Notes: generated from the letters alone by a model not told the origin. DNA of 64,000 nucleotides from Bretschneidera sinensis (GCA_023935145.1 CM043700.1:35767620-35831619), one strand, 5' to 3'; shown: positions 1 through 11,300, counted from the first letter of the stretch. Translations and numbers: made by a program.

Positions 1-1726
1 TTCTGACCTTGATGTAACATTTTTGGCACTACTGAAACCTTTTGATTTGGACATGACAGAGAGGATATTAATATGAGTGTTAGGCTTGTGGTTAATTGCA
101 ATGGGTTGAAGATCAGTTCTGTGAAAGAGTAAGTTAAATTTCTTTTCTACCTACCTTTTGTATTTTTCATGGATTTGGGTGATTCTGATTGCCAGAAGAC
201 GTTATAATGATCATGATAATGTCCTTAGAAACCATTTGTGCATGGGCCATATTTAGTACAAAATTTCTTACTGTGTTAAATGGCTAGATTGATCTTTCAA
301 GGTGTCAATAGTTGTTTTATGCTACTAACATATATATATATATATATAGATGGGTTAGGATTCCTTTCTGTCTAATACTGAGGGATGCTGACTCTTTTAT
401 CCTCGGGGGATGAGATCATTTTGACAGTATCTTATTTGCTTCATTGTTAATGTTCACCTGGTTAAGAGTTGCACATTGTACCACTGCTGAGATGGGTAAA
501 AAGATTTGCTAAACTCAGTTCCAATTTTAACTTCACTTAGTTGGCTTACTTATGCAGTGGATGATGTGCACAAACCTAGGTGATTTTAGGTCAGGTGCAT
601 AACTGTGACAAAATTAAATGTTATTTCTCTCATTCATTTTCTTTGATTGTGTATGTTGCAGTGCTTTTGAGAAATCTCTTTGTGCTCGTCTAGTGAAGGT
701 AATTAATCTGATCAGGAAAAGTTTCTCCTGTGTGTTTTTACTCTGATATATACTGACTCCTGAAAACTTTCTTGATTTCTATTAGACCAATCCAGACACT
801 GATTATCATTGCCTGAGAGCATTTGCTTCTTTATTCACACAAGATACCTCAATACCTGTGGTAATACTCCGTTTAGTCTTGCATCTCTTTTTTGAAACCA
901 GGATAATAGTCGGTTACCTAAACTTTAATGGAATGATGCAGGGAACAATAATTGATTTTCGACGCACAGCTGATGGACAACTAATTACTGAAAGTGAGTA
1001 GTTACTGAGAGAAAAAAATTAATACACATTATGTATGTTATGATACCATGGACTGCCTAAAAACTAAACACTCCCCCTTTCCTTCTTCTTATTTCTCTCT
1101 CTAGCCGACCCTTTTAGTAGGCTAGTCTTCTTGATTTGTTGCTAGTGCATTGTTACTGATACTGAAACATATAGTGTGGTTTCCTCCATACAGAATTAGC
1201 AGTATGAGTAATCTGAGTAATATTTTCGATTTGTGATAACATACATATGAGAAATGATTTGTGCACAAGAATTTCACATGGTAGGACAGTGAACTAGTAT
1301 TTACTGGTGGATTGTCCATAAGTTACTACTTGACTCTCCTGCTTGTGTGAAATTATTGTGTGATTGACTTGTACATATATCAGCACTCCATATATCTCAC
1401 TCGTCGTGAACAATATTTGTACAGTTGGAGGCAAACAGATTGGAGCAGTTCGAAGCAAGGATTTATGCAGTAAGTTTTCTCATTTATGATAGTAAATTTT
1501 TAAATCTTGAAGTGTTTCCATGAACCAGATAAGCGGGCTAGCAGACTAACTTTTCTGGGACAATGGCTCGAATGGGTGGAATTTTAATGGCAAAATGTTA
1601 AGGTTTTAATGTGCATTTTCACTGGCAGGGGCTTTCTTTGACATGTACATTGGTGATGTTCCTGTGTCTGAGCAAACAAAAGAAGAGATCGGTAGAAATG
1701 TTGCTAGTATCATAAAGAGGTGCTGA
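1..1726 (+). CDS. FAP2: FAP2-like fatty-acid-binding protein, chalcone isomerase fold (3' part)
   Basis: C-terminal part of a plastid fatty-acid-binding protein of the non-catalytic chalcone-isomerase-fold family. Exons read with GT-AG borders at <1-128, 662-698, 786-860, 942-993, 1425-1469 and 1629-1726 (stop TGA). The joined exons give motifs such as LVVNCNGLK, IDFRRTADGQLITE, IGGKQIGAVRSKDLC and FFDMYIGDVPVSEQTKEE, ending in KRC. Members of this family bind fatty acids in the chloroplast stroma; that role comes from family knowledge. Phases agree at every junction from 128 on. In the first visible exon, bases 2-69 read DLDMTERILI and then stop, while the conserved continuation (from 73) is in another frame, which suggests a 2-bp insertion or a sequence error. 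The N-terminus lies outside the window. Assignment to FAP2 rather than FAP1 or FAP3 is from memory and less sure than the family. Confidence 0.72.
331..349. repeat. (TA)n microsatellite in FAP2-like intron
   Basis: About nine perfect TA dinucleotides inside the intron between the exons ending at 128 and starting at 662. Confidence 0.9.
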
Positions 1727-2258
1727 GCTGGTTGATTTCCGTCCATTGTCTCATTTTTTTGACAGGCAATTGGTTGCCGGTGCGATGAAATTCCGGTAGC
1801 CTCTCATGTAACTGTATTAGTTAAAGCATTTTAAGCTGTGCCAGAGGAGCACAACTTATACTTGGGATTTTGGAAACATTGCGAGAGCTTGGCCCGGTGT
1901 TATACTACATTACTAGGATATAGTTACATTCAAATTTGACTATTGCCTTGTAATTCTTTATAGCCTTAAAGGGATTTGCAGCAGTCAAATAGCTGTCTTG
2001 TAAGATCTGTTTTTATTATTCTTTTATTATACATAGAAAAAAAAAGTTAATGTCTTCATTTCCATGAGATGGCAGTAATAATTCCATAGGAAATCAAAAT
2101 CTGAGATCTAAACTCTGAAATCTTAATTTTCAAGATGATCAATGTTCAATGTCATAAATTGCAGTAGTTGAGTAGCTTCAATCCCACTTCTAAAGCGAAA
2201 GGTTCAGTAATACCTTGACTTACTTGGGGAAGGAAACTCTCAAGTCTCAACAACTTAC
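1727..2258. other. 3' UTR and intergenic DNA after the FAP2-like gene
   Basis: AT-rich sequence after the stop codon, probably the 3' UTR of the FAP2-like gene. No ORF with family resemblance and no repeat was seen before the C-rich tract at 2259. Confidence 0.5.
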
Positions 2259-2295
2259 GCCCCCCACCCCCACCCCCACCCCCACCCCCACCCCC
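2259..2295. repeat. (CCCCCA)n tract; G-quadruplex-capable on the minus strand
   Basis: Six C-runs of five or six bases separated by single A residues. The minus strand is therefore a series of G5-6 runs with one-base loops, which meets the usual G-quadruplex sequence rule. It lies between the 3' end of the FAP2-like gene (+) and the converging unknown gene (-). Confidence 0.9.
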
Positions 2296-2347
2296 GAAAA
2301 AAGGAAGTAGCACTATTCTCAGCCGACTTGATTAGAATTTCTAAGAG

Positions 2348-2513
2348 GAATTTGGATTCTTTTCGTTTGAGAATTGAAATAGAGATTAAGTTTATAGTGA
2401 GATTGACTATCATGATAAATTTGGATTTAAATTTTCTTCATTTGATAATGTGACATTCAATCTCTCTCTAAACTTACTCCATTTTAATTCTCACTTGAAG
2501 AGAATCCAAATAC
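2348..2513. mobile_element. Mutator-like MITE, copy 1
   Basis: Imperfect inverted-repeat element of about 166 bp. Its left end (ATTTGGATTCTTTTCG...GAGAATTGAAAT) mirrors its right end (ATTTTAATTCTCACTTG...GAATCCAAAT). The interior matches the better preserved copy at 10113-10282, including the words AGTGAGATTGA, CATGATAAATTT and CATTCAATCT. No clear target-site duplication was found for this copy. The Mutator-like assignment rests on copy 2. Confidence 0.75.
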
Positions 2514-3022
2514 TAATTTAAACTTTTATCTGTATTGTGGTTCCTTAAGTAGTCATAGATATTCCCAGCTACAGAAGGGTACCTTATTTTCTTATCAGTT
2601 GATAGAGCGCTAAGCTGCACTACATTTAGGACATCTCCAGCATTATCACCAACTGCACCACAAATCTTAGCTGTATAAGCCAAAATGTACATGAGCTCTG
2701 GGCAATTTTCTGTTTGAATCATAGAAAAATATCGAGAATCATAGATTCTGCTATACTTCCATGTGTGTCTGTGCCTTGCAGCATTAGGCTTACAAACAAA
2801 CTGGCTCATGACTAGTCCTAACTCTGCAGCAGCCCTCCTTGTCACAGGACGCACTAAACCAGCTAGGAGTTTAGAGGTAACCTTCATCCTGTCACATATC
2901 CTCATGAACAAATTGTATGAAAGCATTCCTTTGTGAGATAGGTGCTTGTGGGCGGTCAAATCCATCTCTATCTCATCATGTAGATACAGCATCCCTGCGA
3001 TTCCATTTCTAAACAGAGGATT
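2513..3022 (-). CDS. Last exon of an unrecognised gene
   Basis: Open frame of 169 codons on the minus strand, preceded by a strong acceptor (poly-T then CAG at 3025-3023), so this is an internal or last exon and the first ATG (2992) need not be the start. It begins NPLFRNGIAG and includes HDEIEMDLTAHKHLSHKG, SMIQTENCPELMYILAY and VGDNAGDVLNVVQLS. The even composition and the in-frame acceptor suggest real coding sequence. I do not recognise the family. The stop codon (TAG, 2515-2513) falls at the edge of the adjoining MITE, so the present C-terminus may have been set by that insertion. Upstream on the same strand, 3375-3790 holds a P/Q-rich open stretch that could be an earlier exon, but no junction could be fixed. 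Confidence 0.5.
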   Translation of the reverse strand, partial: NPLFRNGIAGMLYLHDEIEMDLTAHKHLSHKGMLSYNLFMRICDRMKVTSKLLAGLVRPVTRRAAAELGLVMSQFVCKPNAARHRHTWKYSRIYDSRYFSMIQTENCPELMYILAYTAKICGAVGDNAGDVLNVVQLSALSTDKKIRYPSVAGNIYDYLRNHNTDKSLN

Positions 3023-5740
3023 CTGAAAAAAAAAAAATTGCTAATATATTCCAGGGCTGGTTGGGGTAAGTAGTGAAAGGGTAAGGAGATTCATAAAACT
3101 TGGTGAAACCCTCTTTTATCTTCTCCCAAGCTTAAGGAAATTGCGTACTGGCTATTGCCTACTGGCTTTGTAAACAATCGTAAAAGGGCAGCCGATTTGA
3201 ATGGATGGGCAAGGGATTTCAGCTTGATCTACATTTATGTTTAGGGTATTTTGAACGGCCCAAGTAGGACTTAGAATTATGGATAGATTTTTTCTGGGAA
3301 AATTCTAGCGCCATAAATCGTGTTCTTGAGATTCCATGCTAAGAAAAATAGCTCCAACATATGCCTCACAGCCACTATATTGAATTCTCTCTAAAACAGT
3401 CTCTCAATGCACAGAATTGCTTATCAGTAAGAGCGCATACCAATACTCCTGTTAGATTCAGTAACTTATCATCTGTCCATATGTTTGAGAAACTACTGTT
3501 GCGGTCACCTCTGGTAAATCTCGAAGAAAATCTACATCCACAAGTCTGATTTCCTAACCAGGTTCTATAAAGCTTATCCTTTCTTGTGGTTGTGGTTCGA
3601 GATTTGGATATGTTAAACTTGGTTAACTCTCCAACCAAGGGGAATTTCCACTTATAACCAGACAGTCGAGGTGGTGGTTGTTGTTGCTGTGGAGGATATT
3701 TTGGGGTCTCTCGAGGGAAATTTGCGCTTGTTGTATAGATTGGGTAGGAGGGACTTGTGCGGCTTCAGCTGTTGACTGTGTTGGAAATAAAAACAATACC
3801 ATTTACAAATTGCACAACATTGCAACAAACATTATTTCTTTTTAACAAAAAATGAAATCAAACATTGCAACCTACAACCAGTGAAGATTTTACCATATAT
3901 GTGATAATCTCTTCTTTTAATCAAAGCATATGTTCCACAAAGTTGAGAATTCATTTCTGCTCATTATCTTCTCAAAATCTTCACAAGAAAATTCACAAAA
4001 TAGACACTATTTATCTCTTTACATCTCTTTATTTTCTTTTCTCAACATACATGTTTTTACGCACTTTCTCACGCACGGCCAAGATAAAAGTAGTAAATGA
4101 AAATAAAATTCACAATGTAAAGAGAAATTATAAAAGATCAACATGCCTTTCAAAAAAAGAAAAGAACACCCATGAAAGTGAAAGTATAAACATACTCATG
4201 AAATTGGGTTTAAACTTGCAGCAAACTGCTGTTGTCTCGATGATGTAATACTAGTTAGCTGTTAGCCCCTTGATGCTTAGGCCACTGTGACAATTTTCCT
4301 CCTGTTGCTTGGGATTGTTGGGCTTGCTGCTGTGGCTGATCTATTACACCTCTCATACGGATGTAATTTTGAAGAAAGACAGTTGTTTGAATTTCGGTCT
4401 TCCATAATTCTAATGGAGATGAGCGACAGTGAAATTGCAAAAAGTTACAAATACATCGTTACGGTTTGATTTAATTACAACTCATTATTAATATAAAAAA
4501 ATTTCATTCTTTCTAAACTTTTATTGTGTAGCCTACGAGTTCATTTAACTCAGTCACTTGAGTGAGAAAAGTGATGGTGTGATAATATGTGCGTCCAAAA
4601 ATACCAAAATCGTCCTTGATATTCATTTCTTTTATAACGAAATAATCAACATATCATTAAAATAACAAAAAAAATCACATAGGATTATGAGCATTGCAGA
4701 TAGTAGAGTTAAGGTTTATGATTAATTCAGATTGTTTAGCAGTAGATCTTCTAAGCATTGGTGAGCCTCTTTGTAGATTTTTTGGTCAAACAATTTGCTA
4801 CTAATAATCAAGCCGACCACCATTAACGAAGTTTCTGGTAAGATAATTTTGTTAGTTTTTTCTGGTTTTTTTTATACATAAGTTATTTGGTTTTCCTTTA
4901 ACATTGAATTAGTTTTTATAGGACTAATTCTTTGGTATTAGATGTATGAAAACTTATTCAATCTCCCTTAGCAAGTGTTCATAAACAAAAGCAATGATAA
5001 GATATGTTAAGGATGATTTGCATATATTTTGTTTTGTTTTAATTATTTTATAAAAGTTTTGTTTTTTTTTATTAATTTTAAAATAATGATAATTTAAATC
5101 CCACTCGAGGGTACAACTGTTGAGGCCAAAGTCGCCCCACGTTGTGTATTTTAAATGCAACAAACTTAAAGGTGTTTAATTAGCAGCCTTAATATCTAAT
5201 TTATGTTGTTACAGGTTTTTTCCTTTTAGTTTCTTGGGGTAGAGGAAGTTGGTGAGATTATTCAAAAGCAGAAATGCTAGATAACACGGTTTCATGTTAG
5301 CAATATTTGTACTATTCAACAATAATAATACATGTTTCCTTTCTTAGAATTTAGTCAAAAAATAAACACAAAAAGAAATTATTACGCGCGCGCGTGTATA
5401 TATATATATATATATATAAAATTGATAACACACGTCAATTAAAAAAAATAATGTTCGTATTATTATTTGACTTAACCCGACTACATTGAAATATTATTAG
5501 TAAAGGAAATATTTTGAACACAAATACTTTCTTTACAAAGATAAATGAGTATATGATAGAGAAACTCATCTATATTTGGTTATACATATATCATGACTAA
5601 ATTGAAAGTTGACCAGGGTTTTGTATCCAATTCCTTCCTATAATTTTCCGGATGACAACTCACGCCAACACAAAGTAATGTTAATTATGGTAACTTTAAT
5701 TGACTAATTAATCAATCTTGGAAAATGGTTTCCTCTCTCT
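3023..5740. other. Intergenic, upstream of ascorbate oxidase
   Basis: AT-rich DNA. On the minus strand, 3790-3375 reads as a P/Q-rich peptide (YPPQQQQPPPRLSGYKWKF and onward) and may belong to the unknown minus-strand gene. The stretch 3800-5380 holds only short ORFs without family resemblance. A (CG)n(TA)n microsatellite lies at 5386-5418. Confidence 0.4.
5386..5418. repeat. (CG)n then (TA)n compound microsatellite
   Basis: CGCGCGCGCG followed by TGTA and about ten TA units. Alternating purine-pyrimidine sequence of this kind can adopt Z-DNA or cruciform structure in principle. Confidence 0.9.
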
Positions 5741-5753
5741 CTATATATATATC
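5735..5753 (+). promoter_or_regulatory. TATA region of the ascorbate oxidase gene
   Basis: CTCTCTCTATATATATATCC lies about 60-75 bp before the ATG at 5812. A start site some 30 bp downstream would place the in-frame ATG codons at 5725 and 5755 outside the transcript. This supports the ATG at 5812, which also gives a normal signal peptide. Confidence 0.5.
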
Positions 5754-5811
5754 CATGTTGTTGAGAAACTACAAGCATTTAAGCAACAGTTCAAGTTTTT
5801 GGAGCTTGAAG

Positions 5812-8800
5812 ATGGTACGATGCGGAGATAATATTATTGTAGGGAGGTTAGTGGCTTTAAGTCTCTTAATTTCTTTGATTAATATCATAAAGGTGGAAGC
5901 TAGAATTCGTCACTACAAATGGGAGGTGAAGTATGAGTACAAGTCTCTTGATTGCTTTAAGAAGCTTGCTATTACCATCAATGGGAGAACCCCAGGGCCA
6001 ACGATTTCAGCACAGCAAGGTGATACAATTGTTGTTGAGCTCAAGAACGGTTTGTTAACCGAGAACATCGCTATCCACTGGCATGGAATTCGTCAGGTAA
6101 TATCATACTCATTCCGTCTCAATATATATTTTCTATTTTAACCGGTTGCATTTTGTTTTAGATACTATATCGGTTCAATATTAATTAGAATAAAATTATA
6201 TCATTCAATCGGATTAACGAATAAAGTAGAGGACATGTAATTGGAGATAATATATAAGCATTTTGAATACCGGCATTAGGGTCAAACCATTATAATTATT
6301 TGATTTTATTTTTGTAATATTGGGTGCAGATTGGAACATCTTGGAGTGACGGAACAGAAGGGGTGACTCAATGTCCAATTTTACCGGGAGACACCTTCAT
6401 TTATAAGTTTGTTGTTGACAGGGTAAGTAATTAAGTTTAATTAGCAGCCTTAATTAGAGAAAATTATGAATAAATTGCGTTGATCATTTTAGATGTGAAT
6501 TTGGCTTGTGCACAGGCAGGATCATACTTGTACCATGCACATTATGGAATGCAAAAAGAGGATGGACTTTATGGATCCATTATTGTTTCAGTTCCTAATG
6601 GAGTTTCTGAGCCTTTCACTTATGATTATGAACGAAGCATAATTCTTAACGATAGGTATCACAAAAGCACATATGAACAAGCCACTGGCCTATCTTCCAT
6701 TCCCTTCGTTTTCGTTGGAGAGCCCCAGGTAATTAATGATTTTCAATTAGGAAAATGGTCTTCCCTCAGAAGTATGAACATCTGCCACCTTAAATCCATA
6801 AATTACTAACTTCATAAAATTTTGATTATTTACAATAAATTCCATTAATTTTGATTTACGATGTTAAATTCAACTGCGTGTTGAAAGAGTACTATTTTGC
6901 CCTTCCACTATTTGTCAAAATGGTTTCGGTAAAATTTGAAAATTTTCATAATAATAGTCTTTTCAAAATGTTGAAATGTATGCAAGTCTAAATAAATGAA
7001 GAAAGAACAAATTTATTGTCAACAGTCAAAACATAAAAATCTTTCGATCTATGTTCATAGTTCAAAAATGTAAATACTAGATGGCCATAGTTTAAACATC
7101 TGAGACACAAAATCCCTTTGAATTACAAGATACAATATTGTTTTTCTCTTGCTAGAAGGGTATTGAGTGTTTCATTCTTAAACCCTTTTGAAGTTATAAC
7201 GTTGAGAGATACTAACTTATCAATTAATTTAATCTTTCTTTTGATTTGCAGTCACTTCTCATAAATGGTAAAGGAAGGTTTAATTGCTCTCGTCTGACAA
7301 CTCCAACACTAAAAGCAGGATTTTGTAATGCAACAAATCCTGAATGTTCTCCCTATTCAATGACCGTTGTCCCTGGAAAGATATCCCGACTGAGAATTGG
7401 TAGCTTGACTTCTTTATCAGCTCTCAGCTTTCAAATAGAGTTGAGTTTTCTTGCCTTATATATTACCTTATTCAATGTTGTTTTTATTACAGTGATGATA
7501 ATCCGAATAAAACTTGATGGGAACATTGCCTCCAGAAGAAAGTGCTGGGAATTCAGTCACCCAATCAATTACCCCATAATCATATTTGCACAATTAAAGA
7601 AAAAATAAACACGATAATTTTAACATGGTTCGACATCTCTTGTAGAGGAGAATCAATCTAATATTAAGTCTTACCTACATCATAGTACAATTTCTCTAAC
7701 CAAAACCGTACTAAAACACTCGTTATAATTTTTGGATGGAGCAAAGATGCAAAAACTCACAACTCTACAATACACAAATTTTCTAGGCAAAACTGTATAA
7801 AAATTCTCTCCAATCTCACAACTCAAACTTCAATACACGTAATATTCATTCAACACTTGGATCATGTTATATCGGTGTTTTGTTTGCTACACCCTACGTT
7901 TTATCAATTATTTCTGATTCAGAAATAAGGGTGAGGGATTAACTCTCTTGATGCCCATATTTATATTAACTAGTACTCATATCTTTTTTGACACATAGAT
8001 AATGTGAGACTAGAATTGCTTACAATATCATTTTTATCCATGTAAGATTTAAGGAGTATAACAAAAAGGAGGTATATCAACTGGATTAAGTCCATGTACA
8101 TTTCTAGGACTATTAAAAAGAGTTACTACTTAATTAATATGTTCCATTCTTCTAAATAATTACTCAATTCTTTTTTATTATGCAGGATCATAGCATGACT
8201 GTGGTTGAATCAGATGGGCACTACGTGGAGCCATTTGTGGTAAAAAACTTGTACATTTATTCAGGAGAGACATACTCTGTTTTGGTAAAAGCAGACAAAA
8301 ACCCTTCAAGAAACTATTGGGCAACCATAAATGTAGTTACTCGAAAACCTTCTACCCCAATTGGTTTAGCAATTTTCAATTACTATCCAAACCATCCTCA
8401 AAAATCCCCTCCAACAATTCCACCCACAGGTCCTCTCTGGAACGATACAACGTCAAGAATAACTCAGAGTCTCGCGATCAAGGCTCGCCAAGGTTTCGTC
8501 CATCTGCCCCCTCGCACTTCAGACAGGGTGATTGTTCTTCTCAATACACAGAACAAGATAAATGGTTTTTTCAAATGGTCATTGAACAATATCTCTTTCA
8601 CTCTTCCTCATACTCCATACTTAGTAGCCCTTAAGCATAATTTACTCCATGGGATAAATCAAGCTCCTCCCCCTGATATACACCATGACTTCAAAAATTA
8701 TGATATATGGGGTGTTGCAAAGAATGTGAATGCTACTTCAAGCAATGGCATTTATAGACTAAGGTTCAATTCAACAGTTGATGTCATACTTCAAAATGCA

Positions 8801-9145
8801 AACACTATGACAGTGAACAATAGTGAAACACATCCTTGGCATCTTCATGGGCATGATTTTTGGGTCCTTGGGTACGGGTCGGGTAAGTTTGATATGGAAA
8901 AGGATCCCAAAAAATACAATGTTGTGAATCCGATTATGAAAAATACGGTGCCTGTTCATTCTTACGGATGGACTGCTTTGAGGTTTCGTGCTGATAATCC
9001 AGGTGTGTGGGCTTTCCATTGTCATATTGAGTCTCATTTCTATATGGGTATGGGAGTAGTGTTTGAAGAAGGGATTGAGAAGGTTGGAAAATTGCCTACA
9101 TCTATTATGGGTTGTGGTGAAACTAAAGGCTTAAATAAACCATAA
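5812..9145 (+). CDS. AAO: L-ascorbate oxidase, secreted blue multicopper oxidase; exon 4 donor damaged
   Basis: Oxidises ascorbate to (mono)dehydroascorbate while reducing O2 to water in the apoplast. Exons: 5812-6096, 6330-6422, 6516-6728, 7252-7440, 8186-9145; 579 residues if joined in phase 0, the usual family length. Residues 1-30 are a signal peptide ending VEA. Copper motifs are present: HWHG (89-92), YHAHYG (132-137), [11 protein letters not shown] (476-485) and the type 1 site HCH...H...M (Cys539, His544, Met549). The ending GCGETKG and the phrases [19 protein letters not shown] and [16 protein letters not shown] fit ascorbate oxidase rather than laccase. Exons 1-3 have good GT donors. 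Exon 4 ends by homology at 7440 (SFQIE), but the next bases are TTGAGT, so the donor has no GT in phase. Residue Arg in NDRYHKS stands where relatives I recall have Trp. The gene may be damaged or may use a shifted splice. Confidence 0.88.
7441..8185 (+). other. Ascorbate oxidase intron 4
   Basis: 745-bp intron, longer than introns 1-3. The acceptor is normal (poly-T, TGCAG at 8181-8185). The donor side lacks GT in the expected phase. The middle (7550-7870) resembles decayed retroelement sequence (ACATGGTTCGACATC context), but no domain or terminal repeat could be found. Confidence 0.5.
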
Positions 9146-10112
9146 TTTTTCTCTTTTTTTTCTTCTTCATAAATTAAAATATTAGACATTCTTTTCAGTA
9201 CTGTTAGTTATCACAGAATTTGTTTCCCAAATCGATTTGTAATGATTTCATTTCTTCTGTATGCTTATGAAGTTGATAAGTTTTTGGTCTTAAATTTTCT
9301 CACGAATTTGTGATGTATAGAAAGCATAGCTTAGTGACTGTCAACTTAACTCGGTGTTTGTATGAAGTAAAGTTTTGGTTTCAATCTCGATTATCAGTTA
9401 TGTTGGAATTTCGACAAACATAACTTTAGGCAAAATATAAAACACTCGAGCGATTAACAAGCGAAATAATAAAGAACAAAAACAAGCAATTTAATGTTGT
9501 TTGGTAAGTCTTTCCTTAAGTTCACAAACAAACCTAACTAGTGTTACTGAAAAGAATATTACCATCGGTTACCTCTTTGAGAGTTCTCGCCCTTGTTAGT
9601 TGCACTTGTTTAGGACTCTTCGAGCGGTTTCTTATCCTCACATCACGTTTTGTCTTTCCTTCTCGGACATTAGTTAACACTTTACATATTTCGACAAGCA
9701 CGAAGTAACAAATTAATATCTAACAAATGCATTGAAATTTTAAAATTGCATGTAAGTTTAAATGTCATTTCAAATATACTCTTCATTTATGAGTGTGTAT
9801 TTGAATTACATGTAAATGTATATACATAGGGATCAACTCATCTGCAGTATAAATTATGAAGTAAAATTTGCAGTACACTGTTTTCGCATAGATTTAGACT
9901 TTTTAAATTTTGGGGTGTAGTGGGGACACTCTATAATTAAAATTCATGTATTCTGTAGGCTTTACTTTACAAATTTTTACAGTAGAAAAGTTCTCATATT
10001 TGTACTTTACATTAATTGTAACGTAACTATCCCATTTAATATTTCTTAATGACTGTCCTAAGTGCACCTAGACCCTTTTTAAAATGGTGAAGAGTGATTG
10101 GTTTAGTTTACA
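9146..10112. other. 3' flank of ascorbate oxidase and intergenic DNA
   Basis: AT-rich. The first 150 bp are probably the 3' UTR. The part at 9400-9720 has a retroelement-like look (CTCGAGCGATTAAC, long A-rich runs) but no terminal repeat or domain was recognised. Confidence 0.4.
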
Positions 10113-10282
10113 GGATTTGGATTCTCTCCATTTGAGAATTGAAATGAAGGTCAAGTTCATAGTGAGATTGAGTGCTACCATGATAAATTTAGATTTGGAT
10201 CATCTTTATTTGATGATGTGGCATTCAATCTTATTATAAACTTGACACCATTTTAATTCTCGAATGGAGATGATCCAAATCC
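10113..10282. mobile_element. Mutator-like MITE, copy 2, with 9-bp target duplication
   Basis: 170-bp element with terminal inverted repeats GGATTTGGAT...ATCCAAATCC; the similarity extends inward about 35 bp to GAGAATTGAAAT / ATTTTAATTCTC. It is flanked by a perfect 9-bp direct repeat, TAGTTTACA, at 10104-10112 and 10283-10291. A 9-bp duplication is typical of Mutator-superfamily elements. It has no coding capacity. The diverged relative is at 2348-2513. Confidence 0.88.
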
Positions 10283-10707
10283 TAGTTTACAATCCACGTG
10301 TTAGGTAGAGTGTAAATAAGAATTTATACTCCAATGTATTCGATTCTTAATTTTGTTATCTCTACCAATGCTTTTGCATTGAGACATGATGGCTTTTTCA
10401 AGGTGCTATTCTTATCAATGCTTTTGTTTTGTCATAAAACAGGTTACGACCTAGACGTTTTTGCGAGTGGGGTTTGCTTTTATGTCTTTTAAGTAAAAGC
10501 AAAAAAATAATGATATTTGTTTTGAACAAAGTTTGTCTTCACATTAATGCGGAGGAATCTCTTTCTATCCATAAAATGCAACCTTAATGGGAAGGGTTTG
10601 GAAGTCATTTTTTTCCTCGATTGATCGGGTATAGGTGAAAATTTAAAATACATGCCGAGTACGAGAACGGGTGTGAGAGTGGTATCTGACCCGATGGATA
10701 CTTGTAT
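10283..10707. other. Intergenic, left flank of the retrotransposon block
   Basis: AT-rich DNA with no ORF of note. At 10620-10700 there are words such as TCGGGTATAGG, GAACGGGTGTG and GACCCGATGG, which resemble decayed hAT-like repeats also seen near 39140 and 58805. Confidence 0.4.
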
Positions 10708-11014
10708 TGTTGACCCTCATCTAAATTTTAATAATGACAAAACACAACTCTAATTGTACTAACAGTGTTATCTAAGTATTTTAAACAATAAAAGCATACA
10801 ACCAAGAATCAAGATGCAAGAACTCAACCTGAATTAGACACCAAGTCAAGATAGAAGATCTAGTATAGGCATAAGGTATTGAAACAAGTTGTAAATCTCA
10901 CTTGTTCAGGTAACTAGCTTGTCTTATGGCTCATTTTGTAAAAGCATTTTGACAAAATTATTCATTAAAACGTTTTTAAGTCAAAAACATTTCAAAACTG
11001 GGTTGAAAGGCAAC

Positions 11015-11205
11015 TCGGTCAACTGGATCCTTATACCAAATGACTAGAATATGGAACAATATATCCCCGGTCAACTGGTATTTTGGACAGAATGTCCCCC
11101 AGTCGACTGGTACTAATTAACCAGTCGACTGGTACTCTTCACAGCCTTAAAAGTGAGACTTTTCACTTAACCCAGTCGACTGGTACTAAGACCTAGTCGA
11201 CTGGT
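11015..11205. repeat. Palindromic array (CCAGTCGACTGG) in SIRE LTR 1
   Basis: Six sites, three exact, ending about 95 bp before the LTR TATA box. Variants include GGTCAACTGG and CTAGTCGACTGG. Spacing is irregular. Confidence 0.85.
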
Positions 11206-11300
11206 AATTAGAAAAATATGACCATTAAGGTGCCAGACTTGAGTATTTAATGCACCAAAACGTACCAAGTCAATGTCAAACGGCCATATTGATTCAAAGC

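Noticed and set aside
3865..4440. Frames of 127 (+) and 61 (-) codons as genes
   Set aside because: No family resemblance, AT-rich composition; could at most be exons of the unknown minus-strand gene, with no splice sites that fit.
5725..5811. Upstream in-frame ATG codons for ascorbate oxidase
   Set aside because: They sit in or before the TATA region, and the extra residues would mask the signal peptide that follows ATG 5812.
5812..9145. Laccase as the identity of the multicopper oxidase
   Set aside because: The HWHGIRQIGT context, the sequence around the type 1 site and the GCGETKG ending fit ascorbate oxidase better.
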